NCBI GenBank assembly: GCA_028284395.1
Contig: JANQRV010000224.1
Coordinates: forward strand, 1 to 64,000
Length of the DNA: 64,000 bases
Reading direction: 5' to 3'
Source: Saprospiraceae bacterium
GTDB lineage: Bacteria; Bacteroidota; Bacteroidia; Chitinophagales; Saprospiraceae
Each line of letters starts with the position of its first letter. Position 1 is the stretch's first letter. Positions 53,024 through 62,842 of this stretch are shown here, piece after piece. Under the pieces are notes generated by a model that made no database searches, was not told the DNA's origin, and was given only the letters and a program-made list of their open reading frames with translations. A program made the translations under genes and the position numbers.

Positions 53024-53731
53024 ATGTATCCATTCGTTAAGCGTTTTTTTGATTTTGTTTTTGCGTTTGCAGTACTGCTCATTTTATCTCCCCTTTTGAT
53101 TCCAATCATGATAGGCCTACGACTCACTGGAGAGGGTTATGTCTTTTATTTCCAGGAGAGAATAGGATTTAGGAACCAAATGTTTAGCATATGGAAATTC
53201 GCAACGATGTTGAAAGATAGTCCTAAAATGAAGGGCGGCATCATTACTTTAAAAAACGATCCTCGGATTACTCCAATGGGTGGTTTTTTAAGAACTACTA
53301 AGATCAATGAATTGCCTCAATTGATCAACGTATTAGGTGGAGAAATGAGTTTTGTTGGACCACGGCCATTAATGCGTCTTAGTTTCGATCAGTATTCCGA
53401 AGAAGTGCAAGCTGTCATTTACAATGTGAAGCCTGGAATTACCGGAATCGGTTCGGTAGTATTTCGAGATGAAGAACAAATTATGACAATGGTAAAAGAT
53501 AGTGGCATTGACCCCTGGGATTTCTACCGGGAGACCATTTATCCTTACAAAGGCAAATTAGAAGTTTGGTATCAAAAAAATCAGAGCTTTTTCACAGACC
53601 TGAAGATTCTGTTTTTGACCTGTTGGTCCATCCTGTTTCCGGGTAATGAATTGGCTTATCGATTTTTCCGTGATTTGCCCAAAAGATCGATGGAGCTACG
53701 AATTACCAACAAGAATTATTCTATGTTCTAA
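53024..53731 (+). CDS. Initiating phosphoglycosyl transferase (PglC-like), copy 2
   Basis: A 235-aa paralogue of the enzyme at 51059, collinear along its whole length (MYPFVKRFFDFVFAFA, YFQERIGFRNQMF, IWKFATMLKDSP, VGPRPLM, YNVKPGITGIGSV). The dyad position again reads Asn95-Glu96 (KINELPQL). It is 5 bp after the dehydratase gene. Two such genes flanking one dehydratase suggest duplication with divergence, perhaps to prime two glycans with different sugars, or one pair acting on alternative substrates. The membrane-inserting hydrophobic helix at about 5-35 and the extra C-terminal tail are shared. Confidence 0.88.
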   Translation: MYPFVKRFFDFVFAFAVLLILSPLLIPIMIGLRLTGEGYVFYFQERIGFRNQMFSIWKFATMLKDSPKMKGGIITLKNDPRITPMGGFLRTTKINELPQLINVLGGEMSFVGPRPLMRLSFDQYSEEVQAVIYNVKPGITGIGSVVFRDEEQIMTMVKDSGIDPWDFYRETIYPYKGKLEVWYQKNQSFFTDLKILFLTCWSILFPGNELAYRFFRDLPKRSMELRITNKNYSMF

Positions 53732-53749
53732 TTCTATCAAACTGACTTT

Positions 53750-55507
53750 TTGAAAAAGCAAGGCAAAAGAAATATTTTTGCGCTTCTAGTATGTCTGTTA
53801 TTTGGGAGTTTTCGTTGGTATTGCTACGCCCAAAACGCCATCCTGCCCAGAGACGCCGGTGGAGCCCAAATCTACCATGACCTCGAACGGCTCGAAATAA
53901 AGCACTACGAAGACCTTAACTTCTTTTCCGCCCTTAAAGATTATGACCGGCCACTGACCACAGCATTCATTAGCTCATTTTCTTACGGCTGTCTGTATCT
54001 AACCAAATTAGACCGGGAGGCCTGCGAATACATTTACCTGGATAACAATGAATGGTTGGCAGGGAAAAATCCTTGGCAACGCGAAACCGATACGTTGAGC
54101 CGGGCGCAGCGTAGCCAACGAAGCTTTTATTATAAGAAGAGCAAAAAAAGCATTCTAAAATATTTCTATCGGACCCCGGCCAACCTATTGGAAGTCAATA
54201 CGAGTGACTTTTATCTGAAGGTGAACCCGGTTATTGACATCCGAATTGGAAACATCCGGGAAGAGGAAGATGTCTACCTGATTTACCGTCGCGGTATTGA
54301 ATTCCGGGCTGGCCTGGAAGACAAGTTTTTCTTTTATACGAATTTGTTGGAGACACAAGCACGGTTTCCAAATTATGTAAGGTCCTACCTCAGGCAAAAT
54401 CAAGCAATACCGGGTGAGGGCTTTATTAAGAGTTACGAGAATGATCTTTTTGGATTCGAGGACGGCAATGATTTTTTAAACAGTCAGAGCTTTTTTGGCG
54501 TAAGTTTAGGTAGGGACCATAGTTTCCAGATCAAATACGGGCGAAACTTCATTGGTAACGGATTTCGCTCCTTAATGCTGTCCGATTTTTCCAATAATTA
54601 TTTTCATTTAAAATTTAACTGGAATTTTGGGAAGTTCTACTATCAGAATATTTTCGCGGAAATGCAGGCGGAAAGCCCCGGGTTCGGTGGGGATTTCTTA
54701 AGAAAGAAAAAATATCTGACTGCGCACTATTTAGGTTTTCAAGCCTCCTCCGAACTAAACTTTGGTATTTTCGAATCAACCGTTTTTAACCGAATCAATC
54801 AATTCAATGCGGGCTACCTAAATCCCTTGATCGGTTACCGAACCATTGAAGAACTAGCCTCGAATCCCAACAACAACATTCTATTGGGCTTCGATGTCAA
54901 ATACAGTTTCCTTAGAAGGGCACAGGTTTATGGTCAATTTGTCTTGAGCGACCTCAGTTTTCGGAGCGGCGATTGGCAAAACCGAACCGGCTACCAAATA
55001 GGCCTAAAATACCTCGACATCCTGGCCGTTGACCACCTGGACCTGCAAATCGAACGAAATGTGGTCCGCCCTTACACTTATATGAATATTGACTCTACTA
55101 GCAACTATACCCACTACAACCAAGCGCTGGCTCATCCACTGGGAGCCAACTTTAAAGAAACACTCTTTATCCTCCGTTATCGACCCTTTAAGAGATTAAA
55201 CATCAATACGCGGCTGATCCTGATGCAGGTGGGCAGAGATGCTGCCGGCTCCAATTGGGGCAGCGACTTGTTGAGGTCTTATCGAACTAGAGAGCAGGAT
55301 TTTGGTAATGAAACTGGCCAGGGAAATCAAAGTGATATCTCCCTCTTTGGCGTTGAAGCCAGTTATCAGATCGCGCACAATTATTTTATTGACTTATTCC
55401 TAACTGTGCGGAACGAGGACAGTGAATTACCGCAAAATGACTTGAAAACTTCTATTTTTGGCGTAGGCTTTAGAGCTAATTTGGAGCGACGCAATATGGA
55501 TTTCTAA
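53750..55507 (+). CDS. Outer-membrane beta-barrel, possibly Wzi/RemB-like
   Basis: A 585-aa protein with TTG start and a signal peptide (IFALLVCLLFGSFRWYCYA). The body is rich in alternating aromatic and polar residues expected of a beta-barrel (FGVSLGRDHSFQIKYGRNF, FHLKFNWNFGKFYYQNIF, FLTVRNEDSELP) and ends in an aromatic residue (NMDF). Short N-terminal motifs such as LKDYDRPLTTAF recall capsule-attachment barrels (Wzi) and the gliding-associated RemB of flavobacteria; I am not certain of either. Its place between the initiating transferases and the second wzc fits a role in surface attachment or export of the polymer. It is followed by a 278-bp gap. Confidence 0.65.
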   Translation: MKKQGKRNIFALLVCLLFGSFRWYCYAQNAILPRDAGGAQIYHDLERLEIKHYEDLNFFSALKDYDRPLTTAFISSFSYGCLYLTKLDREACEYIYLDNNEWLAGKNPWQRETDTLSRAQRSQRSFYYKKSKKSILKYFYRTPANLLEVNTSDFYLKVNPVIDIRIGNIREEEDVYLIYRRGIEFRAGLEDKFFFYTNLLETQARFPNYVRSYLRQNQAIPGEGFIKSYENDLFGFEDGNDFLNSQSFFGVSLGRDHSFQIKYGRNFIGNGFRSLMLSDFSNNYFHLKFNWNFGKFYYQNIFAEMQAESPGFGGDFLRKKKYLTAHYLGFQASSELNFGIFESTVFNRINQFNAGYLNPLIGYRTIEELASNPNNNILLGFDVKYSFLRRAQVYGQFVLSDLSFRSGDWQNRTGYQIGLKYLDILAVDHLDLQIERNVVRPYTYMNIDSTSNYTHYNQALAHPLGANFKETLFILRYRPFKRLNINTRLILMQVGRDAAGSNWGSDLLRSYRTREQDFGNETGQGNQSDISLFGVEASYQIAHNYFIDLFLTVRNEDSELPQNDLKTSIFGVGFRANLERRNMDF

Positions 55508-55785
55508 CTTTTCCTATTCCATCACTACTTCCTTTCCCTACTTTACTGAGGCATCATTATGCCCCCTATCAAATGGCCCTTGGATTTAAGTCCGGTCGGG
55601 CATTTCCCAATTTCTGAATCTGTTTATTGTATTTTATTAAGGTGCATACCAAAGAAGTCATTTGACTAATTAAGCGGTTGTTTTGTCTATGATTTGAATC
55701 TTTCGCTTTGTATAAAAAAATAACAAGCAAAGCGAAGCAGCTTCTTAAATAAGTTTGTTTCTTTGCTGTTAAAAGGTTTCGAAGT
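55508..55785. other. Intergenic gap before second wzc
   Basis: 278 bp with no gene. A stem TTCGCTTTG (55702-55710) and CAAAGCGAA (55728-55736) with a 17-nt AT-rich loop is visible. TAAGTTTG at 55750-55757 fits the TAnnTTTG box, 29 bp before the wzc ATG, but lacks a good -33 element. Either could contribute to control of the downstream genes. Confidence 0.4.
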
Positions 55786-58113
55786 ATGTCCCCAAATAAG
55801 GTGCAGAATGAAGAGTTACAGATTGATATGAAGAAATGGTTCTTTAAACTGTTGTCTTATTGGTGGTTGTTTGGTCTTTCTTTGGCTCTTGCTATTTCCG
55901 GAGCCTATCTGTATTTGCGATATTCTGTTTTTCAGTATGAGGCCAAGGCCACTTTGCTGATCAAAACTGGTAATATGGGGTTGTCGGAAGAGCGCATATT
56001 GGTGCAGGATCAGGGTTTGATTGGTGGAAGCAAGACTATGACGAACGAGATTGAGATTCTCAAATCCAAGAATTTAATGCGTAAGGTAGCCGATCGCCTT
56101 CAAATAAACGTTGAATACTTCAAGATTGGACGGATCAAAGATTTGGAATTGTATCACCGAACGCCCATTCTGTTGGACAGTTTTCATCTCCATAAGAAGG
56201 ATACTACAGTGTTGCTTTTTGTAGATTTCATAGATCGGAAGCGCTTTGATCTGGCTTTCTCCGAAGAGGAAGAGAAAAGATCTTATCAATACGGCGTGCC
56301 CATTCGAAACCAGTTTGGTTATTTCCTTTTGAATACGCCCGATTCGATTGACGCTTCTAACCCGAAAGGCAATTACCGCATTCATATTTCACCATTGAAG
56401 GGGATTGCCAATGGCTACAAATCAAAACTGAAAGTGCGTCAGGTTGGTGATCAGTGGTCGTCTAACGTTTTGGAGCTGGGCTTGAGGGATCCCGTTGCAG
56501 TAAAAGCCGAAGACATCCTCAATACTTTGGTGCAGGTATACAATGAGGAGGAGATCAACGACGAGAATCAGGTATTGCGCAATACTTTGGATTTTATTGA
56601 CAAGCGTTTGGTGAACCTCGAACGCGAATTGGATGATGCTGAGCAAAGAATCCAGAATTTTAAGCAGCAAAACGCCATTGTTTCTGACGACGCTTCTGCT
56701 AATACGGAAATTGTTTTTCAGGAATTGAGTCGGTTAGAGCAGCGGTTGGGCGAGTTAACTGTGAATCGGGAAATTCTACAATTGCTGGAGGGCCATTTCA
56801 TTTCCAGTGAAACTCGATTTCAGTTGATCCCGGCAAGCCTCATTTCTAATAATCAGAGCTTAGCCAACCTGATACAACAATACAATGACTTGCTTTTGCA
56901 GAGAGACAAATTGGCAGTAGGAGCAACTGCCCAAAACCCTCGCCTCGTTCCGATTGATGGTCAATTAGCAGATTTACAAAATGCCATCACGCTGATGATT
57001 AGGAACCTAAGAAGAGAGGTCGAAATTCCGATTGCACAGACCGAAGACGACATTGCTCGAATCAATAGTAATATCCGTTCTGTTCCCTCCAAAGAACGTC
57101 AGCTGATCGACCGGAAACGGCAGCAAACCATCAAGGAAAATCTATACCTCTATCTACTTCAGAAGAGAGAGGAGACTGCTCTTTCGGAAGCAGTGACGGC
57201 TCCAAGCACCAGAATTATTGATTTTGCTGAAAGTTCGAGCAATCCGGTAAGTCCAAATGCCCAGTTAATTTATCTGGGCTTTTTCGTTCCGGGCCTGTTG
57301 ATTCCATTTACGTTCCTAATGCTCAGGGAGTATCTGAATGACCGGATTGAATCCGTTGATATCATTAAGAAATTAACATCTATTCCGCTGATTGGGCGGA
57401 TTGGACTGCAGAAAGGTGACGAAAAGATGGTAGTGAAATCCGGAAGTGTTTCGGCGGTAACGGAGATGTTTCGGACGTTGCGCACCAATTTAAACTACTT
57501 TAATTCGGAATCTGAAAAACAGATATTGCTCATTACTTCTTCGTTGGGTGGAGAGGGAAAGACCTTTATTACGATCAACCTCGGACTGACAATGGCCCTT
57601 TCGAATAAAAAGGTACTACTGATTGGTTTGGACCTTCGCAAACCCAAATTGGCTAAATATCTTGGTGTAAATGAAGGTGCTTCGGGGATCACAGATTTTT
57701 TAATTGGTGAAAAGTCAATTGAGGATATCATTGTGCAAATGCCCGACAATAAACAACTTTCCTTTATTACGAGTGGACCAGTCCCGCCTAATCCAGCCGA
57801 GTTGATCATGAATGGGCGCTTGGGCAACGCCATCCAAAGATTAAAAGATTCCTACGACTGCATTTTGATTGATACTCCACCAATTGGGTTGGTCTCCGAT
57901 GCTTTGTTGATCAACAAGATGGTGAGTCAGAGTTTGATCGTGGTAAGGCATAAATATTCGCGGATGGAAGTGTTGGAAATGTTGGAATCCATTCATCAGG
58001 AGGGCAAATTCGTCAAGCCGGGCATCGTTTACAACGGTGTCAATAATCAACGCGGATATAGGTACGGCTACGGCTATGGCTATGGATATGGCTATTACAG
58101 TAACGACAAATAG
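55786..58113 (+). CDS. Wzc-like polysaccharide co-polymerase and tyrosine kinase, copy 2
   Basis: A 775-aa paralogue of the protein at 22444 with the same plan: N-terminal span after KKWFFKLLSYWWLFGL, periplasmic coiled-coil region, second span (LIYLGFFVPGLLIPFTFLM) and a BY-kinase domain with GGEGKT, LIGLDLRKPK and LIDTPPIGL. The C-terminus is again a Gly-Tyr tail (YRYGYGYGYGYGYYSNDK), but its codons vary more than in copy 1. It starts with ATG. Similarity extends throughout, so the two are paralogues or alleles of two export systems. It precedes the GT4 set of the second cluster after 6 bp. Confidence 0.93.
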   Translation: MSPNKVQNEELQIDMKKWFFKLLSYWWLFGLSLALAISGAYLYLRYSVFQYEAKATLLIKTGNMGLSEERILVQDQGLIGGSKTMTNEIEILKSKNLMRKVADRLQINVEYFKIGRIKDLELYHRTPILLDSFHLHKKDTTVLLFVDFIDRKRFDLAFSEEEEKRSYQYGVPIRNQFGYFLLNTPDSIDASNPKGNYRIHISPLKGIANGYKSKLKVRQVGDQWSSNVLELGLRDPVAVKAEDILNTLVQVYNEEEINDENQVLRNTLDFIDKRLVNLERELDDAEQRIQNFKQQNAIVSDDASANTEIVFQELSRLEQRLGELTVNREILQLLEGHFISSETRFQLIPASLISNNQSLANLIQQYNDLLLQRDKLAVGATAQNPRLVPIDGQLADLQNAITLMIRNLRREVEIPIAQTEDDIARINSNIRSVPSKERQLIDRKRQQTIKENLYLYLLQKREETALSEAVTAPSTRIIDFAESSSNPVSPNAQLIYLGFFVPGLLIPFTFLMLREYLNDRIESVDIIKKLTSIPLIGRIGLQKGDEKMVVKSGSVSAVTEMFRTLRTNLNYFNSESEKQILLITSSLGGEGKTFITINLGLTMALSNKKVLLIGLDLRKPKLAKYLGVNEGASGITDFLIGEKSIEDIIVQMPDNKQLSFITSGPVPPNPAELIMNGRLGNAIQRLKDSYDCILIDTPPIGLVSDALLINKMVSQSLIVVRHKYSRMEVLEMLESIHQEGKFVKPGIVYNGVNNQRGYRYGYGYGYGYGYYSNDK

Positions 58114-58119
58114 AAGGGA

Positions 58120-59271
58120 TTGAATATTTTAATAACGAGTGGTATCTTCCCTCCGGATATTGGTGGTCCGGCCTCCTATGTGCCTAAAATTGCGGATTAC
58201 CTATCCAGTCTTGGGCATCAAGTAACCGTATTTTGTTTGACCGATGAGTTTACATTTGATGATGACCAGTTCCATTTTAAGGTTGTCCGATTAAACAGGA
58301 AATTATTTTTGCCGCTCCGCATCCTGTTAGGAGCCTGGATGATCAGAAAGTTGGCCAAAGAGGCCGACTTGGTGTACGCCAATACCATTGCCATCGAATC
58401 GCACATCGGGAGTTGGTTGGCTGGGAAAAGAATCATTCATAAGGTCGTTGGTGATTATGCTTGGGAACGGGCTCGAAATAAAAGATGGTTTTCGGGTACC
58501 ATCGATCAATACCAAAGTGCACAAAAAGTGTTTCGATTGAAACTGCTCGATTTCTTGAGGAATTGGCCATTGAAAAAAGCGGATCTTTTGATCGTTCCTA
58601 GTATGTACCTCAAGAATATTGTCATGGGGTGGAAAATCCCTCCGGATAAGATTAAGGTAATTTATAACGCGGTCAAGGTTGATTCGTCGTGGGTGAATCC
58701 GATAGACGAACCGCGACGGCCGGTAAATCTGGTGACCGTTTGCCGATTGACATCGTGGAAGCGAGTGGATGGCATTATTCGCGTCCTTTCTTCTTTTCCA
58801 GAAATGACCCTTACCGTAGTGGGTGATGGTCCGGAAAGACAACTGTTGGGGGAATTGGCGACAGAATTGAACTTAGAAGAGCGGGTTACTTTTGTTGGAC
58901 ATGTTTCGAACGAAAAGGTTCTACACCATCTCAGTCTGGCCGATTTGTTCATCTTAAACTCTACTTATGAAGGTCTCCCACATGTATTAGTGGAAGCAAT
59001 GTTGTGTCATCTGCCCGTAATTTGCAATGACGTTGGTGGATGTGCTGAGATCGTGCAACATGGAATTAATGGTTATCTAATGCCTTTCCGAGAAGGAGGT
59101 CAAGAAGAAGAATTGAAAAAAGCATTGACTTATTTTAAAGAGCGTCCGGAGACTTTATACGAAATGGCACGAAAAACCAAAGCGAGCATCAATCGTCAAT
59201 TTTCCTTTGCGGTGATGGGGGCGAATTTAAACACGGTTTTAGAAGAATGTATGGAGAAATGGAAGCAATAG
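58120..59271 (+). CDS. Glycosyltransferase GT4
   Basis: A 383-aa GT4 enzyme starting ILITSGIFPPDIGGPASYV (TTG start). The donor domain has VTVCRLTSWKRVDGIIRVL and TVVGDGPERQLLGELA. The catalytic site region is NSTYEGLPHVLVEAMLC, with the E-x7-E pattern, then VICNDVGGCAEIV. It is 6 bp after wzc and overlaps the next GT gene by 25 bp. Donor is unknown; it belongs to the assembly line of the second glycan. Confidence 0.9.
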   Translation: MNILITSGIFPPDIGGPASYVPKIADYLSSLGHQVTVFCLTDEFTFDDDQFHFKVVRLNRKLFLPLRILLGAWMIRKLAKEADLVYANTIAIESHIGSWLAGKRIIHKVVGDYAWERARNKRWFSGTIDQYQSAQKVFRLKLLDFLRNWPLKKADLLIVPSMYLKNIVMGWKIPPDKIKVIYNAVKVDSSWVNPIDEPRRPVNLVTVCRLTSWKRVDGIIRVLSSFPEMTLTVVGDGPERQLLGELATELNLEERVTFVGHVSNEKVLHHLSLADLFILNSTYEGLPHVLVEAMLCHLPVICNDVGGCAEIVQHGINGYLMPFREGGQEEELKKALTYFKERPETLYEMARKTKASINRQFSFAVMGANLNTVLEECMEKWKQ

Positions 59272-60464
59272 ATTCAGAAGCACCGAAACTAAATATTTTG
59301 TCTCTGGGCTATAACCGTCAGTTACTGGACGGAGATTCTTCTGCTGGTGATGTTTATGAGAGATTGACGACTTATGCTTCACTACTCAATCGATATTACA
59401 TTTTAGTGCACGCTCGTAAAAAACACCGGATTGATGATTTTAGGCAGGTTAAGCCCAATATGTTGGTCTATGCCACCCAAGGTTTCAATCTATTTCACTC
59501 TATGTACCGCATGTACCGGATGGGAGGGGATATTATTCGGCGGGAGTCGATCGATGTAATTGCCACCCAGGATCCATTCGTGACCGGCTTTGTTGGAGGG
59601 CTTCTGGCTTGGCGACACGGTCTTCCTTTCAGCGTCTGTGTATATGGTTCTAACCCGTATGATCGCTACTTTATCCGGGAGCGATTGCTGTATCGCTTGC
59701 TTCGATTCGTGGCCATTCGAATATTGCACGCTGCAACCGGCGTTCAGGTGGATGGCAACCAGGTTCGGAAAAGCCTTACGGCCAATGGAATTGCGGTAGA
59801 AAAAATTCACTATAAACCGATGATTCCCCAAAATATCGAAGCATTCTTTAATGTATCTCCAGTTGATCGGGGGCAGATAGAAAAGGATGGAAACCAATCG
59901 TGGAATTTCGTATTTGTTGGCAGATTGACTTACCAGAAAAACCTCGTGATGCTGCTGCGAATTTTTCGGCGACTGAAGTTGGATGGCCGACACTTTTGTG
60001 CCTATTTGATTGGAGATGGCCCTGATCGGTCCGCCTTAGAGCAAAAAGTGAGAGAATGGGGGCTGGATAGTTTTGTACGTTTGGTGGGTAAGGTGTCCCA
60101 TGCCCGGGTTTGCTCTTATCTTGCCGAAGCTGATTGTTTCGTGTTGCCCTCAAATTATGAAGGGTTTCCCAGAGTGTTGATGGAAGCCGGTGCCGTTGGG
60201 ATACCGATTGTTGCGACCGAGGTCAGTGGAGCGGAGGACGTGATCCTTGCCGATCTAACGGGCTATGTAGTCCCTATTGGTGATGAAGATGCGTTTCATG
60301 AGGCTCTTGTCAAAACGATGAATGGAAAATTAGGCGACCCACTCGCCCTTCAATCACTCGCAAAAAAACACATACTCGCCATCGTCAAAAAGTATCGCGA
60401 TTTATCTCTGCAAATCACCATTTGGCAAACTATAAAAAAGCAGTATGCATCTACTCGTTTTTAA
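59247..60464 (+). CDS. Glycosyltransferase GT4
   Basis: A 405-aa GT4 enzyme. Near the start, NILSLGYNRQLLDGDSSAGD is followed by RLTTYASLLNRYYI. The donor half has FVFVGRLTYQKNLVMLL, YLIGDGPDRSALEQKV and PSNYEGFPRVLMEAGAVG with the E-x7-E motif, then VATEVSGAEDVI. The chosen ATG overlaps the previous gene by 25 bp; an ATG 12 bp later is possible. The end overlaps the next GT by 20 bp. Such tight packing marks one operon from 55786 onward. Confidence 0.9.
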   Translation: MYGEMEAIDSEAPKLNILSLGYNRQLLDGDSSAGDVYERLTTYASLLNRYYILVHARKKHRIDDFRQVKPNMLVYATQGFNLFHSMYRMYRMGGDIIRRESIDVIATQDPFVTGFVGGLLAWRHGLPFSVCVYGSNPYDRYFIRERLLYRLLRFVAIRILHAATGVQVDGNQVRKSLTANGIAVEKIHYKPMIPQNIEAFFNVSPVDRGQIEKDGNQSWNFVFVGRLTYQKNLVMLLRIFRRLKLDGRHFCAYLIGDGPDRSALEQKVREWGLDSFVRLVGKVSHARVCSYLAEADCFVLPSNYEGFPRVLMEAGAVGIPIVATEVSGAEDVILADLTGYVVPIGDEDAFHEALVKTMNGKLGDPLALQSLAKKHILAIVKKYRDLSLQITIWQTIKKQYASTRF

Positions 60465-61521
60465 CCTGGTAGTGGATTATGATGATCCGGTGCTGGCGTT
60501 TTCAACCGATTGGATCAATGCATTGGCCCGAAAGGTAGAGCGATTGTCCGTTATCACCATGTTTCGGGGGGTCGACAATACAGCTGAAAATGTACGGGTC
60601 TACAGTGTAGGTAAAGAAAAGAGATATTCGGAACTGAAGAGAGGAGTCGTCTTTTATCGGTTGCTTGCCCGATTGTTGCGAACGGAAAAAGTCGATGCCT
60701 GTTTTGCGCATATGATGCCCTTATTTGCCATTATGGGCGGGCCAATACTAAAGTTATTTGGGGTGCCCGTAGTCCTATGGTACGCGCACGGGAAGTTAAA
60801 CTGGAAAGTCCGGGTTTCTGAAAAGGTCGTTGACGCCATCGTCACCTCGAGTCCGGAGGGTTGTCGGCTGAATAGTTCCAAGGTCAAAATCATTGGACAG
60901 GGTATTGATACGGACAAGATTGCATTCCAGGCTTTTTCAGGGTTTGGAGATACGGTTCGTTTGTTATTCGTCGGGAGGCTAGCGCCGGTAAAAGGCATTC
61001 ATCACTTAGTCGATGTTATGATTCACCTGCAGGAGCATTGGCCCAATCGGTTTTCGATTACCATAGTTGGCAAAGCGCTTAATGAATCAGACGAGGCTTA
61101 CATTGCAGTACTTCAGCAAAGGGTACGTGCCTGTAAATTGGAAAAAAGAGTGCAATTCATTGGGCAAATACCTATAGAATCGATTCAAGAACAATACTAT
61201 GTTCATGATATCATGCTGAATCCCTCTAGTACGGGTAGCATGGACAAAACAGTTTTAGAAGCAATGGCGGCAGGCATTTTCGTAATTACGGGCAATGAGG
61301 CATACGATACAACAGCCTACCGACAGGCAGGAGGTTTTTTTGCGTCAAATGAGGTAGTTGAGATATGTGATTGTCTTTTGAAAATACTCGATATGGAAGA
61401 GGAAGTATTGATAACATGCGCTCAGCGTGCGCGGGAATGGGTAGCAACACGGCACAGCATTCATTCGATGGCGGAGAAAGTTCTATTACAATTAAGCGCA
61501 TCGACGAAGAATTCGTTGTAA
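60445..61521 (+). CDS. Glycosyltransferase GT4
   Basis: A 358-aa GT4 enzyme with the start LLVFNLVVDYDDPVLAFST. The N-terminal half includes WYAHGKLNWKVRVSEKVVD. The donor half has RLLFVGRLAPVKGIHHLV and ITIVGKALNESDEAYI. In the active-site region MLNPSSTGSMDKTVLEAMA the first Glu of the E-x7-E is replaced by a polar stretch (STGSMDK), also seen in some members. It overlaps the preceding gene by 20 bp. Confidence 0.87.
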   Translation: MHLLVFNLVVDYDDPVLAFSTDWINALARKVERLSVITMFRGVDNTAENVRVYSVGKEKRYSELKRGVVFYRLLARLLRTEKVDACFAHMMPLFAIMGGPILKLFGVPVVLWYAHGKLNWKVRVSEKVVDAIVTSSPEGCRLNSSKVKIIGQGIDTDKIAFQAFSGFGDTVRLLFVGRLAPVKGIHHLVDVMIHLQEHWPNRFSITIVGKALNESDEAYIAVLQQRVRACKLEKRVQFIGQIPIESIQEQYYVHDIMLNPSSTGSMDKTVLEAMAAGIFVITGNEAYDTTAYRQAGGFFASNEVVEICDCLLKILDMEEEVLITCAQRAREWVATRHSIHSMAEKVLLQLSASTKNSL

Positions 61522-61531
61522 CAATGGGGAT

Positions 61532-62842
61532 TTGCAGCTTTTAGATAAAATAAGATCTAGCCAATTCACCAAATCGGTAATGACGTTGCTTTCAGGCAAG
61601 TTTCTGGCCATGCTGATTGGCTTGCTCACTTCTCTCTTGACGGCCCGTATCTTGGGAGCAGAGCAATACGGCGTAGTGGCCTTTATTTTGGCTTACCCCT
61701 ATTTGATCAAAAACATCGCAGAAGTAAAATCGGGAGACATCACCATCCGCTACTTTGTTAAGTTTTTGAAAGAGGAGGAGTTTGCCAAATTTGGAAGCAC
61801 CATCAAGTGGGGATACTTGATCGATATTGTTGGTGCCATGCTGGCCTTAATCCTATTGGCATTGGCTTTTGGGGTTGGATTGGTCGATTTGTCGGCCCGT
61901 GAATACGAGTATTATGCCATGTTGTTTTCCACGAGTATTATCCCTTTGTCTAGTTGCAAGACCAGCCGGGCTTTACTAATTGCTCTGGAAGAATTTAGAG
62001 CAATCTCTATCTTGAATTTTCTGGAAAAGCTGGTCGTTTTTTGCTGTGTGATTCCTCCCTTACTGGCAGGGTGGGGCGTAAGGGGGTACATCCTTAGTTT
62101 TTCATTTTCAAATGTCTTGATCTGCATCCTCTATCTGTTGGCAGCCGTGCAGTGCGCTTACAAGTATCCGGTAAAGATAATGGAGGCGAATTTTAGCGAA
62201 CTCAATTTCATCAAATCAGAATTAATGCAGCTATTTGGATGGAATTATCTCATCGTATCGATCAAAGGCTTGGTTTTACAGTTGCCCGTGATTTTTCTTG
62301 GTGAATACGGTAAAGTGGCAGAGGCAGGGTATTTTCGATTGGCCATGACTTTTATGGGATTAGCAGAAATTGTTGAGAATGCCTTGGCGAGTGTCGTTTA
62401 TCCCAAAGTCTCCCAGTTCTGGGGACAACGTTCTTGGAAAGCTCTGAGTACTGCCATGCGAAACTGGACTTTGAGGGATGGAACTGGTTTCTCTTTTCTA
62501 GTGCTGATCGGCACATTCTTACTACCATTTTTTGTGAAGATATTTTACGGGACCGAATTTGAACCTATGATTTTTGGAGCCCAGATTTTGTTGGCTGGTG
62601 TTATTGTGAAGGTGGTGTTTTTCTGGACGGTACCGTTCTTTTATTCTCTTGGGTTTTTGAAAGAACTATTTGTTTATTTTCTCGCGTATGGATTATTGCT
62701 TTTATTGACTGGAGGGTATGTGGTGGATCGATTCGGATATCTGGGACTTTGTTTGCTTTATACCTTGTTGAGATCTCTTTACGCAATCGCGATGGTCATT
62801 GGAGCTTTCCGCCGTATCAAAGGGTTGAAACGAGCTTTATGA
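61532..62842 (+). CDS. Polysaccharide flippase Wzx, copy 2
   Basis: A 436-aa membrane protein of the MOP flippase superfamily with about 12 hydrophobic segments. GKFLAMLIGLLTSLLTARIL and GAEQYGVVAFILAYPYL near the N-terminus are typical. It is distinct from the flippase at 33013 and shorter by 69 residues. The TTG start at 61532 is chosen; an in-frame ATG 48 bp later would still include the first span. It is coupled to the next GT by ATGA (62839-62842). It presumably translocates the repeat unit made by the GT4 enzymes beside it. Confidence 0.9.
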   Translation: MQLLDKIRSSQFTKSVMTLLSGKFLAMLIGLLTSLLTARILGAEQYGVVAFILAYPYLIKNIAEVKSGDITIRYFVKFLKEEEFAKFGSTIKWGYLIDIVGAMLALILLALAFGVGLVDLSAREYEYYAMLFSTSIIPLSSCKTSRALLIALEEFRAISILNFLEKLVVFCCVIPPLLAGWGVRGYILSFSFSNVLICILYLLAAVQCAYKYPVKIMEANFSELNFIKSELMQLFGWNYLIVSIKGLVLQLPVIFLGEYGKVAEAGYFRLAMTFMGLAEIVENALASVVYPKVSQFWGQRSWKALSTAMRNWTLRDGTGFSFLVLIGTFLLPFFVKIFYGTEFEPMIFGAQILLAGVIVKVVFFWTVPFFYSLGFLKELFVYFLAYGLLLLLTGGYVVDRFGYLGLCLLYTLLRSLYAIAMVIGAFRRIKGLKRAL

